Notes: a model not told the origin generated them from the letters alone. Shown: positions 34,695-43,908, counted from the first letter of the stretch. The stretch: DNA of 64,000 bases from Rhizobium sp. Root274 (GCF_001429245.1 NZ_LMJE01000001.1:461047-525046), one strand, 5' to 3'. A program made the numbers and translations.

Positions 34695-34765
34695 GGAGAT
34701 CGGGCCAGATTGTAAAGATCCGGGTAAATTGCCGACCCCAACACTCAGCGATTCATGCTGATGGT

Positions 34766-34837
34766 GACGGGTTTGGCACCAATGTACCCATCCTGACGCA
34801 AAGGCGTCAGGGCGGGTATCGGGCCAAACCTGCCGTC
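34766..34837. repeat. long hairpin between convergent genes
   Basis: Nested arms: outer GACG/CGTC with a bulge, GGTTTGGC/GCCAAACC, and inner TACCCATCCTGACGC/GCGTCAGGGCGGGTA around AAAG. It lies between the convergent MDR and ArsR genes and could stop or protect both transcripts. It has no T-tract. Confidence 0.6.
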
Positions 34838-34858
34838 GCCTGCGCTCGCTCCTCCCCC

Positions 34859-35179
34859 TCACCCCGCCGCCTTCAGCACCGAGGCCAGCAGGCCGGGGAA
34901 ACGCGCCTCCAGGTCCTCGACCCTGAGGCTCAGCCGTCGGCCGCGGCCGAGGGGTTCGTTGCGGATGACGCCGGCTTCGCGCAGGACCTTCATCAGGTGG
35001 GATTTCGTCGATTTCGGGATCGTGGGATCGGAGAGATGGCATTGCGCCATGTCGAGGGGGCCGGCCGAGAGCTGGCGGACGATGGCGAGGCGTTCGGGGT
35101 CGCTCAGGGCAAAGAGAACGTCTGTCAGCCGCAGGTCGTGTCGGTCCGGATGGGGCAGCTCGGGGCTCGGGAGTGTCAT
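34859..35179 (-). CDS. ArsR-family winged-helix repressor
   Basis: A 106-residue ArsR-like regulator: DVLFALSDPERLAIVRQLS, then the recognition region PTIPKSTKSHLMKVLREAGVI, and the wing GRGRRLSLRVEDLEAR. It has one Cys, so metal sensing is unlikely. It is divergent from an MFS efflux gene, a common drug-resistance pair. The ATG at 35179 is covered by an inverted repeat, as in the other ArsR gene of the window (5835); no ribosome-binding site is seen. Confidence 0.85.
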   Translation of the reverse strand: MTLPSPELPHPDRHDLRLTDVLFALSDPERLAIVRQLSAGPLDMAQCHLSDPTIPKSTKSHLMKVLREAGVIRNEPLGRGRRLSLRVEDLEARFPGLLASVLKAAG

Positions 35180-35244
35180 GGTTCGAAAATAGTTGAACCA
35201 TCCAGAAAACTCCAGTAGATCTTTGTTCGAAATTCTTCGAACAA
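35178..35244. promoter_or_regulatory. two dyads in the ArsR/MFS divergent promoter
   Basis: First: ATGGTTC, 10 bases, GAACCAT (35178-35201), including the ArsR start codon. Second: TTGTTCGAA, spacer ATTC, TTCGAACAA (35223-35244), with perfect 9-bp arms, close to the MFS start. The first shares its half-site GGTTC(A) with the ArsR dyad at 5827-5842. Confidence 0.7.
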
Positions 35245-35255
35245 TTGGACTTTCT

Positions 35256-36452
35256 GTGACAGACAAAGCCCCTTCCCTGCCTGCTGACCGGCCCTTCGGC
35301 TTCCGCCTGACGCTTGGCGCCATGGCCGTGATGATGGCAGGCGCAAGCGCGCCTTCGCCGTTTTATCCGCTGTTGCAGCAGGAGATCGGGTTTTCCTCGG
35401 CGACGCTGACCGGCATTTTCGCCGTTTATACGATCGCCCTTCTGGCGACGCTGTTGTTCTTCGGTTCGCTCTCGGACCATCTTGGCCGGCGGCCGGTGAT
35501 TTCCGCGGGCTTTGCGCTGATGGCGGCAAGCCTGTTGTTGTTCTGGCATGCGCAGACGGTGTCAGCGCTGATGCTGGCGCGGGTGCTGCAGGGTCTGGCG
35601 GCGGGGCTGCTCTTGTCGTCGCTCTCGGCGGCGGTCGTCGATTTCGAGCCGAAGAGCCGGCCGGGCAGCGCCTCGATCTGGAATTCCGTCGTGCCGCTTG
35701 CGGGCCTTGCCTTCGGGGCGCTTGCCGCCGGCCTGCTGATGGATCTGACGGAGGGGCCAAAGGCGGAGGTCTTCGGCACGCTGGTTGCCGGCTATGTGCT
35801 TTCGGCCCTTGCCATCTGGCTGGTGCCGGAAACGGCACCGCGCCATGCGGGGCTGCTTGCCTCGCTCAAACCACGCATCGGCGTGCCTAAGGCGGCAGCG
35901 CCGGCCTTCTGGCGCAGTGCGCCGGCCGTGATTGCCGGCTGGGCGACCGGCGGCCTTTATCTTTCGCTCGGCGCGCCGCTGGTCAGGCATGTCTTCGGGG
36001 CGGAAGATCACCTCTCCCAATCCTTCGTCATCTTCCTGCTCTGCGGTTTCGGTGCCCTCGCCTGTTATTTGGCACGGTCCTCTTCGTCGCGCCGGGTGAC
36101 GCTCTACGGCACCTCGGCGCTGGCGATCGGCACGGCGCTGTCGCTTGCCGCCATCGCCTGGCCGTCGATGCCGGGCTATCTCATCGCGCTGTCGATTGCC
36201 GGCACTGGCTTCGGCACCTGTTTTTACGGCGTGCTGCGCTCGATCGTGCCGGTGGTGCGACCGGACGAACGGGGGGAATTGTTTGCCGCGCTCTTCACCC
36301 TCTCCTATCTCGCCTTCGGCCTGCCGACGCTGCTGGCCGGCGTCGCCGTCGGCGTCTTCGGGCTGACAGCCACCGTGCTCGGTTACGGCGCGCTGATCGT
36401 GGTGTTTTCGGCGGTGGCGGGGTTGCTGCGGAAATTCAGGACGGCTGCGTGA
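35256..36452 (+). CDS. MFS-family efflux transporter
   Basis: A 398-residue major facilitator with 12 predicted helices. Motif A appears as GSLSDHLGRRPV after helix 2, and motif B-like residues as ARVLQGLAAGLL. It resembles the drug-efflux MFS family and probably exports a small toxic compound by proton antiport. The start is GTG at 35256; the 21 upstream codons overlap the operators and are not conserved-looking. It is controlled, presumably, by the divergent ArsR. Confidence 0.88.
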   Translation: MTDKAPSLPADRPFGFRLTLGAMAVMMAGASAPSPFYPLLQQEIGFSSATLTGIFAVYTIALLATLLFFGSLSDHLGRRPVISAGFALMAASLLLFWHAQTVSALMLARVLQGLAAGLLLSSLSAAVVDFEPKSRPGSASIWNSVVPLAGLAFGALAAGLLMDLTEGPKAEVFGTLVAGYVLSALAIWLVPETAPRHAGLLASLKPRIGVPKAAAPAFWRSAPAVIAGWATGGLYLSLGAPLVRHVFGAEDHLSQSFVIFLLCGFGALACYLARSSSSRRVTLYGTSALAIGTALSLAAIAWPSMPGYLIALSIAGTGFGTCFYGVLRSIVPVVRPDERGELFAALFTLSYLAFGLPTLLAGVAVGVFGLTATVLGYGALIVVFSAVAGLLRKFRTAA

Positions 36453-36527
36453 GGAAAGGGCTTCGCCCGCTCACTCGTCCCTTTCGTGGGCGAGCGGGAT
36501 GCGGCCGGATTTGCCACGACTGTCTGC

Positions 36528-36580
36528 CCCTCATCCGCCCTTCGGGCACCTTCTCCCCGCAAACGGGGAGAAGGGAAGTA
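36528..36580. repeat. palindromic intergenic repeat
   Basis: CCCCTCATCCGCCCTTCGGG followed by CACC and TTCTCCCCGCAAACGGGGAGAA. It is the same repeat type as at 30160-30215 and 39008-39080. It lies at the convergent ends of the MFS and chemoreceptor genes. Confidence 0.75.
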
Positions 36581-36587
36581 GCCCGCC

Positions 36588-38426
36588 TCACGCCACCCGC
36601 TTCACATGGCCTGCCGAAGGCTGGGCATGGGTGCGGGCCTCGCTCACGGCATGAAACTTGAACTGGCCGACGAGGTTGCGGAGTTTGCTCGCTTCGCTGG
36701 ACAGGGCGGCCGAGGCGGCGGTGGTTTGTTCGACCATGGCGGCATTCTTCTGGGTTGTCTGATCCATGGAATTGACCGCGACATTGACCTCCGACAAACC
36801 CGTCGACTGTTCGCGCGCCGAGGTGGCGATCGCTTCCATGTGTTCGTTGATCAGCGCGATCCGTTCACCGATCCCCTTCAGCGCCGTGCCGGTTTCGCGC
36901 ACCAGCCGCACCCCGCCCTCGACCTCTGTCGACGACGTGTGGATCAGGCCCTTGATTTCCTTGGCGGCCTGGGCCGAACGCTGGGCCAGTTCACGCACCT
37001 CCTGGGCAACCACCGCAAACCCCTTTCCGGCCTCGCCGGCACGGGCTGCTTCCACGCCGGCATTGAGCGCGAGGAGATTGGTCTGGAAGGCGATTTCATC
37101 GATGACGCCGATGATGTTGGAGATTTGCCGGGACGAGGTCTCGATGCGCTGCATGGCTTCCTCGGCCTCTGCGACCACGGCTGCCGATTGCGCGGCACTG
37201 CGATTGGTCTCCGTCGCGACCGCCCTCGCCTCGATCGTGCGCTTGCTGGAATTGCCGACATTGGTGGTGATTTCGTCGAGGGCGGCCGCGGTCTGTTCAA
37301 GCGCTGCGGCCTGCTGTTCCGTGCGGCGGGCGAGATCGCCGGCGCCGGAGGCGATTTCGCGGGAGCCGTCGTCGATCGCGCCGACGCCAGCGGAGATGGC
37401 GCTCAGCGTGTCGCCGAGCTGCTTGACCGAGAGGTTGAAATCCTGTCGCAAGGCTTCGAAATCCGGCGCGAAGGGCTGGTCGAGCTGGAAGGAGAGATCA
37501 CCGGCTGCGAGCCGCCGCAGGCCGTCGGCGAGACCGGCCGTCGCGATTTTCAGCCGCTCTGCTGCATCGGCCTCGGCGCGTTCCTGGGCGGAGATGCGGT
37601 CGAGCTCCATCTGGCGGCGCTGTGCGTCCGCCCCCTGCTCCATGGCCTGCTTGTCGATCGCCGCCTGGCGGAAGGTCTCGACCGAGGCCGCCATGGCGCC
37701 GATCTCATCGGTGCGGCCTATGCCGGTGCAGTCAAAGCTGGTATCGCCGGCGGCCAGCCGCTTCATGTCGGTGGAGAGGGCGAGGATGGGCCCGGTGACA
37801 GCCTTGCGGGTGAGGACGGCAAGACCGAGGCAAAACACGGCGGCGATGACGAAGACGGCCTTGAGCAGGGTGTCGATGATCTCCTCGAGGGTGACGCTGC
37901 GCTCAACAGCGGCCTTGGACACCGTGGCGATCTGGTCACCCGCCTGTTCCATCGCGCCTTCGAGGACGGAGAACTGTTGGAGAAAGACCGGCAGGGCCGC
38001 AAGCGCTGCAGCTTGATCGCGGCCAGCGATCTCGACGATGCTGGCGGCGCCGTCGATATAGCTTTTCAGCGGCGCATCCAGATCGTCCAGCACCTTTTTC
38101 GTCGTGGGATCGCTGACCAGCGTCTTGTTCGTCTTGACGACCTCGAGGAATGAGCTCCGGTGCTCTTCCATATCGGCCATGACGGCATCATGCGCCACGC
38201 CGGCAGCCGGATCGGACGACAGGATCGCTGCCAGTACATCTGCCCGCAAGGCATCGTGCATCATGTCGGCCTGCATGTGATTGCGCAAAATCTCCGACGA
38301 CCGGCCCAGATCAGCGCCGTTGTCGACCAGAACCCGGGTGGACAACATGCCAACCCCGGTTATGCCGCCCGCGAGCAGGAAGATCGCAAAGCTTGTCACC
38401 GTCATTTTCCGCTGAATGGATGCCAT
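36588..38426 (-). CDS. membrane methyl-accepting chemotaxis protein
   Basis: A 612-residue receptor. One helix at about 9-30, a periplasmic four-helix-like sensor (31-185), a second helix (about 188-212), HAMP (RKAVTGPILALSTDMKRLAAGD), a second HAMP-like segment and the signalling hairpin with [20 protein letters not shown]. It lacks the WxxF pentapeptide, ending GHVKRVA. The sensor may be of the CHASE3/four-helix-bundle type; ligand unknown. The ATG at 38426 has a GGA site; a longer frame exists. The C-terminal end abuts a palindromic repeat. Confidence 0.92.
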   Translation of the reverse strand: MASIQRKMTVTSFAIFLLAGGITGVGMLSTRVLVDNGADLGRSSEILRNHMQADMMHDALRADVLAAILSSDPAAGVAHDAVMADMEEHRSSFLEVVKTNKTLVSDPTTKKVLDDLDAPLKSYIDGAASIVEIAGRDQAAALAALPVFLQQFSVLEGAMEQAGDQIATVSKAAVERSVTLEEIIDTLLKAVFVIAAVFCLGLAVLTRKAVTGPILALSTDMKRLAAGDTSFDCTGIGRTDEIGAMAASVETFRQAAIDKQAMEQGADAQRRQMELDRISAQERAEADAAERLKIATAGLADGLRRLAAGDLSFQLDQPFAPDFEALRQDFNLSVKQLGDTLSAISAGVGAIDDGSREIASGAGDLARRTEQQAAALEQTAAALDEITTNVGNSSKRTIEARAVATETNRSAAQSAAVVAEAEEAMQRIETSSRQISNIIGVIDEIAFQTNLLALNAGVEAARAGEAGKGFAVVAQEVRELAQRSAQAAKEIKGLIHTSSTEVEGGVRLVRETGTALKGIGERIALINEHMEAIATSAREQSTGLSEVNVAVNSMDQTTQKNAAMVEQTTAASAALSSEASKLRNLVGQFKFHAVSEARTHAQPSAGHVKRVA

Positions 38427-38589
38427 AACGCGTTTCCTTTGTCTCAATTTGACAAAAGATTATTCGACTACCCTTAAGTAAGGATCAACGGATTAAAGAC
38501 GGAGGACAAGGTGTCCTTTCAGGTTCTGCGCCCGGTATTGGCTGCCACCTTGCAGAAGGCGCCATCAGGCGCCGCCCTCGTTCGTCGGC

Positions 38590-38970
38590 CTAAAGCACGA
38601 GCCCCTGCGGTAGGGAAATCCAGAGCACCGTCTGCGCCTCGGGCGAATGGCGCGAGAGATGGCCCTTGCCATGGGTGTCCTCGACCAGCACGAAACTGCC
38701 GGGTCCGACATGGCGGCGCTCGCCGTCGCTGGTCTCGTAATCGACCGCGCCGTCGAGCCTGACGGTCATAACCGGTTCGGGCACCGTATGCCAGGAGACC
38801 TCACGCATGCCGGCCGGAATATGGATGAAGCGGACGCGCGAGGCGGGATAGCTTGCCGTGACGTCGAAAGGTACGGCATCGGGGTGGACGGCAAGTTTGC
38901 TCGTCGGAAGTTCGACCTCGTCGAAATGGGAGTGACCGTCGGGCGTGGCATAGATGCGCAGGCATTTCAT
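38590..38970 (-). CDS. small cupin-fold protein
   Basis: A 126-residue protein starting MKCLRIYATPDGHSHFDEVEL. Predicted beta-barrel with motifs FIHIPAGMREVSWHTVPEPVMTVRLDG and VGPGSFVLVEDTHGKGHLS, near-cupin metal-binding patterns (His residues in each). Function unknown, possibly a small-molecule-binding protein. A palindromic repeat lies upstream. Confidence 0.75.
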   Translation of the reverse strand: MKCLRIYATPDGHSHFDEVELPTSKLAVHPDAVPFDVTASYPASRVRFIHIPAGMREVSWHTVPEPVMTVRLDGAVDYETSDGERRHVGPGSFVLVEDTHGKGHLSRHSPEAQTVLWISLPQGLVL

Positions 38971-39007
38971 GGGGCTTGCTCCTTCTCGATTTCAATCTAA
39001 CAGCTTG

Positions 39008-39080
39008 GGCCCCTCATCCGCCGTTCGGGCATCTTCTCCCCGCATGCAGGGAGAAGGTCCCGGCAGGGGGGTGAGGGGCA
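39008..39080. repeat. palindromic intergenic repeat
   Basis: CCCCTCATCCGCCGTTCGGG ... TTCTCCCCGCATGCAGGGAGAA ... GGGGGGTGAGGGGC. The outer arms CCCCTCA and TGAGGGG pair as well, so the whole unit can fold. Confidence 0.75.
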
Positions 39081-39160
39081 GTGCTATCGGATAGGATGAT
39101 GGGCAGAGGGTTTGTTCGGGAGGGGCCGTTCCATCTCGGGCCTCCACCTCAACCTCCACC

Positions 39161-39937
39161 TCAGGCCTCCGCCTTCCGCCCCATTCCATAAAGATAAAGC
39201 ACCGTCTTGCGCCCATCGGAGAGGGTCCAGGTTTCGTCGGGCTCGCGGTCGGGCACGGGGAAGCTGTTGGAGATGAAAAGGCTGCCGGGTTTCATCTCCG
39301 TCGACAGTTTTTGCCAGAGGGCGGCCATGGGTTCAGGCGAGAGGAAGGCGTAGACCACGTCTTCCTTCGAGACATCGGCGCGCCAGAGGTCACCGCGGCG
39401 GATGTCGCCCGATCGCGACAGGCGCGACAGAAGGCGGGCGGCGAGGAAGACGGCGGGGGCGTTTTCGATGCCGCGGGCCTGGCGGCCGTCGCCATCGAGC
39501 GCGCGCACGACGCCGCCGAGGCCGCAGCCGAGATCGAGGAAGCGGGTCGCCTTACGCTCCGTCATCAGGTCCTTCAGCACGCCTGCGGTTTCATTGTTGG
39601 TGAGATAGAGCGGCACGCGGCCGCGCGCGGTGTTGGAAAAGACCAGCGCCAGCACGAGGAAGGCGAGACCGAAGGGCCAGGCGGGCAGATTGCCGGCAAG
39701 AAGTGCGCCGGAAAGCGCCAGCGGAAAGAGAAAGGCAATGACCAGCCACCAGACCGCGAGGCCCAGCAAGCGGCAGATCAGGGCGGCAAGCAGCCCCTGA
39801 AGCAGGACCGCGCCGAGGATCAGGAGAGTGTGGTCGACACGGGCAGAGACAAGCGCCGTTGCGATCGCCACCAGCGGCATGGCGACGACCTGGGCCAGAA
39901 GCGCGCCGAGGATCGGCGTTTTGGAAAAGACGGTCAT
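39161..39937 (-). CDS. membrane-anchored class I SAM methyltransferase
   Basis: A 258-residue protein. Three to four membrane helices fill residues 8-105, followed by a Rossmann-type methyltransferase: motif I FLDLGCGLGGVV, then AVFLAARLL, VSKEDVVYAFLSPEPM and a MKPGSLFISNSFPVP strand. The acceptor is unknown. The anchored form suggests a membrane or lipid substrate (inference). Palindromic repeats lie upstream at 40008-40135. Confidence 0.82.
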   Translation of the reverse strand: MTVFSKTPILGALLAQVVAMPLVAIATALVSARVDHTLLILGAVLLQGLLAALICRLLGLAVWWLVIAFLFPLALSGALLAGNLPAWPFGLAFLVLALVFSNTARGRVPLYLTNNETAGVLKDLMTERKATRFLDLGCGLGGVVRALDGDGRQARGIENAPAVFLAARLLSRLSRSGDIRRGDLWRADVSKEDVVYAFLSPEPMAALWQKLSTEMKPGSLFISNSFPVPDREPDETWTLSDGRKTVLYLYGMGRKAEA

Positions 39938-40007
39938 CGGCGCCCCGCAGTTCTTGATGCGGCCGGACAGTGGCAGGAGGGGACGCGATTCTCAAGGGCT
40001 GCCGTCC

Positions 40008-40135
40008 ACCCTCCCCTTGAGGGGGAAGGTTCGGAGCGCAGCTCCGGGGTGGTGTGACCTTTGGGATAAGCTCACCGGATGTCACCCCACCCGCGCGCGC
40101 CGCGCGACCTCCCCCCTTGCGAGGGAGGTGGAAGG
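40008..40135. repeat. pair of inverted palindromic repeats
   Basis: Left unit CACCCTCCCCTTGAGGGGGAAGG with GGAGCGCAGCTCC, then GGTGGTGTGACC. Right unit begins GTCACCCCACCCGCGCGC and ends ACCTCCCCCCTTGCGAGGGAGGT. The two are inverted copies of the same repeat family, in the spacer between the methyltransferase and the membrane protein. Confidence 0.75.
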
Positions 40136-40199
40136 GCGACTTGCGTGACGATCTCGCCGCTGGCATCGTCGGGGCTGAACAGACCAGAAGGAGCCGGTC

Positions 40200-40883
40200 T
40201 TGGATTTTATGAAGGTTCTGAAATCGCTGGAAGAGTTGCTTTATGAGCTGGTTTCCTGGCTGGTTTTTTACCCGCTGACGCTGTGGCGGGCTGTGACCTC
40301 GCCATTGTCGATGATGCGGTACGCCGATCTCGAACTCGCCGACCGGCTGGAGGATCAGTATGACGACGTGATAAGCCCGCCGCTTTTCCTGCTGATTACT
40401 CTGTTGCTGGCGCAGGCAGTGTCGACGCTGATGCCGAAAGGGGCAGCCGAGACGGCGGCGGAAGCGGCCCTGACGCAGTCGGATACCAATCTTCTGTTGG
40501 CGCGGGGCGTGATCTTCGGCATCTTCCCGCTTGCCATGGCGGTGACGCTTCTGGTGTCGAAGGGTATCCGGATCACCCGCAACACGCTGCGGCCTCCCTT
40601 TTTCAGCCAGTGTTACGTGGCCGCCCCCTTCGCCTTTCTGCTTGGCCTTGCGATCGACCTGATGCTGGTCCCCGGTGGCGACAGCCAGACGGCGGGGCTG
40701 GCTGGGCTGGGCGGCGCGCTCCTGTGGTATGGACAGGCGCAGGTGCGCTGGTTCAGGCTCGATCTCGGTGTCGGACTGGGGAAAGCGACGGGGCTTTTCG
40801 CGTTTGCCTTCACCATCGCGCTGATTGCTGCCCTCTGCGTGGCGCTTGCGGCCGGCTGGGGCCTGCAGCACTGGAGAAGCTGA
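40200..40883 (+). CDS. multi-pass membrane protein, function unknown
   Basis: A 227-residue protein with about four hydrophobic helices (LFLLITLLLAQAVSTLM, VIFGIFPLAMAVTLLVS, CYVAAPFAFLLGLAIDL, FAFTIALIAALCVALA). The N-terminus is amphipathic. It resembles Yip1-like or small permease families, but I cannot name it. The start is TTG at 40200: AAGGAG lies six bases upstream, ruling out the ATG at 40209. Confidence 0.75.
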   Translation: MDFMKVLKSLEELLYELVSWLVFYPLTLWRAVTSPLSMMRYADLELADRLEDQYDDVISPPLFLLITLLLAQAVSTLMPKGAAETAAEAALTQSDTNLLLARGVIFGIFPLAMAVTLLVSKGIRITRNTLRPPFFSQCYVAAPFAFLLGLAIDLMLVPGGDSQTAGLAGLGGALLWYGQAQVRWFRLDLGVGLGKATGLFAFAFTIALIAALCVALAAGWGLQHWRS

Positions 40884-40901
40884 GGCTCTGGACTCTGACG
40901 C

Positions 40902-41156
40902 TCAATGACCGCGGCGCGATGGCTCAGGCATGATCGCGCTGCCCACCTGGTCTTCGATCAGATGCTGTTCGGTGAGGTCGAAATCGCCGAAGCCGTGGAT
41001 GGCGGCCTGGGACCAGAGGATGCGGCCGCTCAAGAGCGGCGCGTCGATGGTGGAGATGACATGGCCGTTCATCGCGACATCGAAAGACACGAAGCGATGG
41101 CCGCGAATGGCGGTCTCGGCGAGGTTGGCGATATCAATGCGCTTTTGCTGCGCCAT
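40902..41156 (-). CDS. 84-residue conserved hypothetical protein
   Basis: Reads MAQQKRIDIANLAETAIRGHRFVSFDVAMNGHVISTIDAP..., ending in a polar tail. A GGAG site lies nine bases before the ATG at 41156. No family is recognised. It is convergent with the upstream membrane gene. A hairpin of AAACCCC/GGGGTTT type (41218-41243) lies upstream. Confidence 0.6.
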   Translation of the reverse strand: MAQQKRIDIANLAETAIRGHRFVSFDVAMNGHVISTIDAPLLSGRILWSQAAIHGFGDFDLTEQHLIEDQVGSAIMPEPSRRGH

Positions 41157-41408
41157 GCTGCCGCTCCGGAATTCGCTTGCTCGTGAGCCCCGGCCGCGCG
41201 CGGCGGTCGGTTTGTGTAAACCCCCGTATACATCCAGGGGTTTCTTTCGTTCTTGCTCATGTCTGCATGGAAGAAAAGAGCGGCGGTCGACTTTTTCTGG
41301 CTCAGGGGGTGATGCGCTGTGGATAGAGGGAGCGAGATGCACGGCTGCCGGTCTTGACGAGGTGCGGTTCGCCCGCGACGCAGACCAGAAGCCGCCCTTA
41401 CCATGAGC

Positions 41409-41455
41409 ATTCCTCCGGCCTGCCGGCCATCTCCCCCACGAGGGGGAGAAAGGAG
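41409..41455. repeat. palindromic intergenic repeat
   Basis: CCTGCCGGCCATCTCCCCCA followed by CGAGGGGGAGAAAGG; CTCCCCC and GGGGGAG pair. It lies just after the stop codon of the epimerase gene. Confidence 0.65.
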
Positions 41456-41473
41456 TGCGACTGCTCTTCGGGA

Positions 41474-42367
41474 TCAGACCTTCACATATTTGCGCCAGTC
41501 GTGCTCTTCCTTGAAGCCGAGGACTTCGCGGATCTTCCTGTTCGACAACGGAGCCTCGAAGCCATCGAGATCGCCGGTGATCGGCGTGTTCGGCGCGTAT
41601 TTCGCCAGGAATTCACGGGTCGGGATCGTCGCCGTGATCGTGTCGTTCACCGCATTGAAGACCTGGAAACCGAGGCCATCCTTCTTGACGCAGAGATCGA
41701 CGATCTGGCCGAGATCGCGGGCGTCGATATAGGACCAGGCATTGCGCTTGCGCACCGGCGGATCGGCGAGATAGCCGGGGAAAGCGGCGTAATCTTCCGG
41801 CGAGATGACGTTGCCGATCCGCAGCGCATAGACGTCGATGCCGTAGCGCATGGCGAAGGCACGCGCCGTCTTTTCGTTGACGACCTTGGAGAGGCCGTAT
41901 GAGTCCATCGGGTCGGTGTCGTAGTCTTCGGTGAGCGGAAACGCGTGGTAATCCTTGTCGCCTTCGGCAAAGCAGACGCCATAGGTGGTTTCCGAAGACG
42001 CGATGATCACCTTCCGGATGCCGAGTTTGGCGGCGGCCTCGATGACATTGTAGGTCGAGATCGTGTTGGCGGCGAAGGTGGCGTTGTCGGGCTTCATCAG
42101 GATGCGCGGGACGGCGGCGAAATGCACGACCGCATCGACCTTCTTCGGGCCGCCGCCTTCCTCATATCCCTCATAGCCGAAGTGGCAGGATAGCGCGTTG
42201 AAGACTTCGCCGGGATCGGTGACGTCGGTCAACAGCGTATGGACGCCGGGATGATCGAGCAGGGTCTGGTCGACATTCAGCACCTTGTGGCCCTTGTCCA
42301 GAAGATAGGGCACGACGTGGCGCCCCGCCTTGCCGCTGCCGCCGGTGAACACGATGCGCTTGCCCAT
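41474..42367 (-). CDS. NAD-dependent epimerase/dehydratase
   Basis: A 297-residue extended SDR. Its N-terminal loop GGSGKAG (TGGSGKAGRH), NAD-binding Asp in the second strand, and the catalytic Tyr/Lys in YGLSK with SSETTYG before it. It resembles the sugar-nucleotide epimerase/dehydratase group. The ATG at 42367 has a strong AGGAGG site; the open frame upstream is unlikely. The substrate is not deducible. Confidence 0.88.
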   Translation of the reverse strand: MGKRIVFTGGSGKAGRHVVPYLLDKGHKVLNVDQTLLDHPGVHTLLTDVTDPGEVFNALSCHFGYEGYEEGGGPKKVDAVVHFAAVPRILMKPDNATFAANTISTYNVIEAAAKLGIRKVIIASSETTYGVCFAEGDKDYHAFPLTEDYDTDPMDSYGLSKVVNEKTARAFAMRYGIDVYALRIGNVISPEDYAAFPGYLADPPVRKRNAWSYIDARDLGQIVDLCVKKDGLGFQVFNAVNDTITATIPTREFLAKYAPNTPITGDLDGFEAPLSNRKIREVLGFKEEHDWRKYVKV

Positions 42368-42527
42368 GGGTTTCCTCCTAGAGATTGGGTTGTCGGATGA
42401 CCAGATAGCGCGGACTGCGGCTGATGGTAAGGGGGAGAATGGGGAGAAGATGGGGGCAGTGTCCCCTCTGGAACCCGAGCGGCTGCCACCGTGTTTCCCC
42501 CGGCACATCAACTCCAGGAGAGACACC

Positions 42528-43007
42528 TTGAAACTCGAGGACTTTGCAGACAGAGAGCCCAGGTTCATCCTGGAGAACTTCTTTTCCGGCACGTTGCGCG
42601 GCTTTGGCGTGACCATCGGGCGGCTCGGCGGTTTCCAGAACCGTTTCACCATCGATGCGCGCGGCCGCTTCGACCCAGCCGCCAATGTGCTGTCACTCAC
42701 CGAAGATTATTTCTTCGACGACGGCCATTCCGATACGCTCACCTGGACGATCCTCAAGCGCAGCGAAAACCGCTACGAGGGGCGCGAGACGCTGATCGAC
42801 GGCGTGGCCGAAGGCGAGCAGGCGGGTTCGGCCTTCCGCTGGCAATATTCCCGCGACGTGCCCGCGGCCGACGGCTCGAAGACCCGCTTCGGTTTTGACG
42901 ACTGGTTCATCCTGCATGACGAGCGCCATATGAGCGTGCATGCGTCGCTGACCAAGCTCGGCGTGGAGGTGGCGACGCTCGAGGCGTTTTACGAGCGGGT
43001 GGGGTGA
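42528..43007 (+). CDS. DUF3833 family protein
   Basis: A 159-residue protein (KLEDFADREPRFILENFFSGTLRGFGV, then FDPAANVLSLTEDYFFDDG, FDDWFILHDERHMS) matching the DUF3833 family, lipocalin-like with a beta-rich fold. The usual lipoprotein signal peptide is absent here. The start is a TTG with AGGAGA six bases upstream. It is divergent from the epimerase gene. Function unknown. Confidence 0.8.
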   Translation: MKLEDFADREPRFILENFFSGTLRGFGVTIGRLGGFQNRFTIDARGRFDPAANVLSLTEDYFFDDGHSDTLTWTILKRSENRYEGRETLIDGVAEGEQAGSAFRWQYSRDVPAADGSKTRFGFDDWFILHDERHMSVHASLTKLGVEVATLEAFYERVG

Positions 43008-43082
43008 CGCTTGCAGCCTGAAGGTTGCGTCAGAATTGTGCTTTTGCGCGCAACGCGCTAAAATCGGTCCGACCGGAGCCGG

Positions 43083-43394
43083 ATGACGATGAGCACGGAT
43101 AACATCAGTCTCGATTTTCTTGCGCAGCAATCCAAGCTGCAGATCGAGGAGATGCGCCAGCTTCGCAAGGAGATGGCGGACATGATGCGGCTTCTCAACG
43201 GCACTTATGATCTCACCCGGCGCGTCGAGCGCCGGGAAACCGAGCTCCGTGACGACATCGAGCTGATGATTAAGATGGAGCTTGGCGGGTCGCTGGCCAA
43301 TATGCAGACCACCATCGATAACGCGCTGTCCCGCATTGAAGCCAGCATCGGCGACGTGGGCCGCCGCGTGCAGGTGCTGGAAAGCAAGACCTGA
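43083..43394 (+). CDS. coiled-coil hypothetical protein
   Basis: A 103-residue helical protein with a heptad pattern (LQIEEMRQLRKEMADMMRLL and VERRETELRDDIELMIKM). GGAG precedes the first ATG at four bases and the second ATG (43089) at ten. No family is recognised. Confidence 0.6.
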   Translation: MTMSTDNISLDFLAQQSKLQIEEMRQLRKEMADMMRLLNGTYDLTRRVERRETELRDDIELMIKMELGGSLANMQTTIDNALSRIEASIGDVGRRVQVLESKT

Positions 43395-43471
43395 TGCCGG
43401 ATCATGCTCTGCCGGCTTGACGCCTTCCCCGCTCCTTCCCATCTCCCCATCGATACAGATGGAGGATGATC

Positions 43472-43849
43472 ATGGGACTGTTCGATGCGTTGCTGGGCCA
43501 TGGATCGAGCGTCGATCCGGGCGATCTCGCCAAGCGGCTGGATGGCGTGTTGATCGATGGCGAGCAGGTCGGGCTTGCCTTCAAGGTCATCCGTGATGTC
43601 TTCGTTTTCACCGACAAGCGGCTGATCCTGATCGACGTGCAGGGCATTACCGGCTCGAAGGTCGATTATACCTCCGTGCCTTACCGGGCGATCACGCGGT
43701 TTTCGGTCGAGACAGCCGGGACCTTCGATCTCGACAGCGAGCTGAAGATCTGGGTCTCGGGATCGCATGATCCGGTGACCAAGACGCTGAAGAAGGGCAC
43801 GGATGTGCGCGGGATTCAGCGGGCGCTGGCGACGGGGGTTTTGCGGTAA
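43472..43849 (+). CDS. PH-domain (bPH) protein
   Basis: A 125-residue single-domain protein beginning MGLFDALLGHGSSVDPGDLAKRL. The core VIRDVFVFTDKRLILIDVQGITGSKVDY and the C-terminal helix are typical of the bacterial PH domain (YokE-like). It probably binds a membrane or protein surface. GGAGGATGATC precedes the ATG. Confidence 0.82.
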   Translation: MGLFDALLGHGSSVDPGDLAKRLDGVLIDGEQVGLAFKVIRDVFVFTDKRLILIDVQGITGSKVDYTSVPYRAITRFSVETAGTFDLDSELKIWVSGSHDPVTKTLKKGTDVRGIQRALATGVLR

Positions 43850-43908
43850 CACGCCTTACGGGGAAGACAGCCCTTCCCCCTGAGCGCCGCATCTCCTAGA
43901 ACACCCCC

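Noticed and set aside
41218..41243. Hairpin AAACCCC/GGGGTTT as terminator
   Set aside because: It lies upstream of a minus-strand gene and 330 bases after the plus-strand gene; the loop of about 12 bases and lack of a good T-tract make it doubtful.
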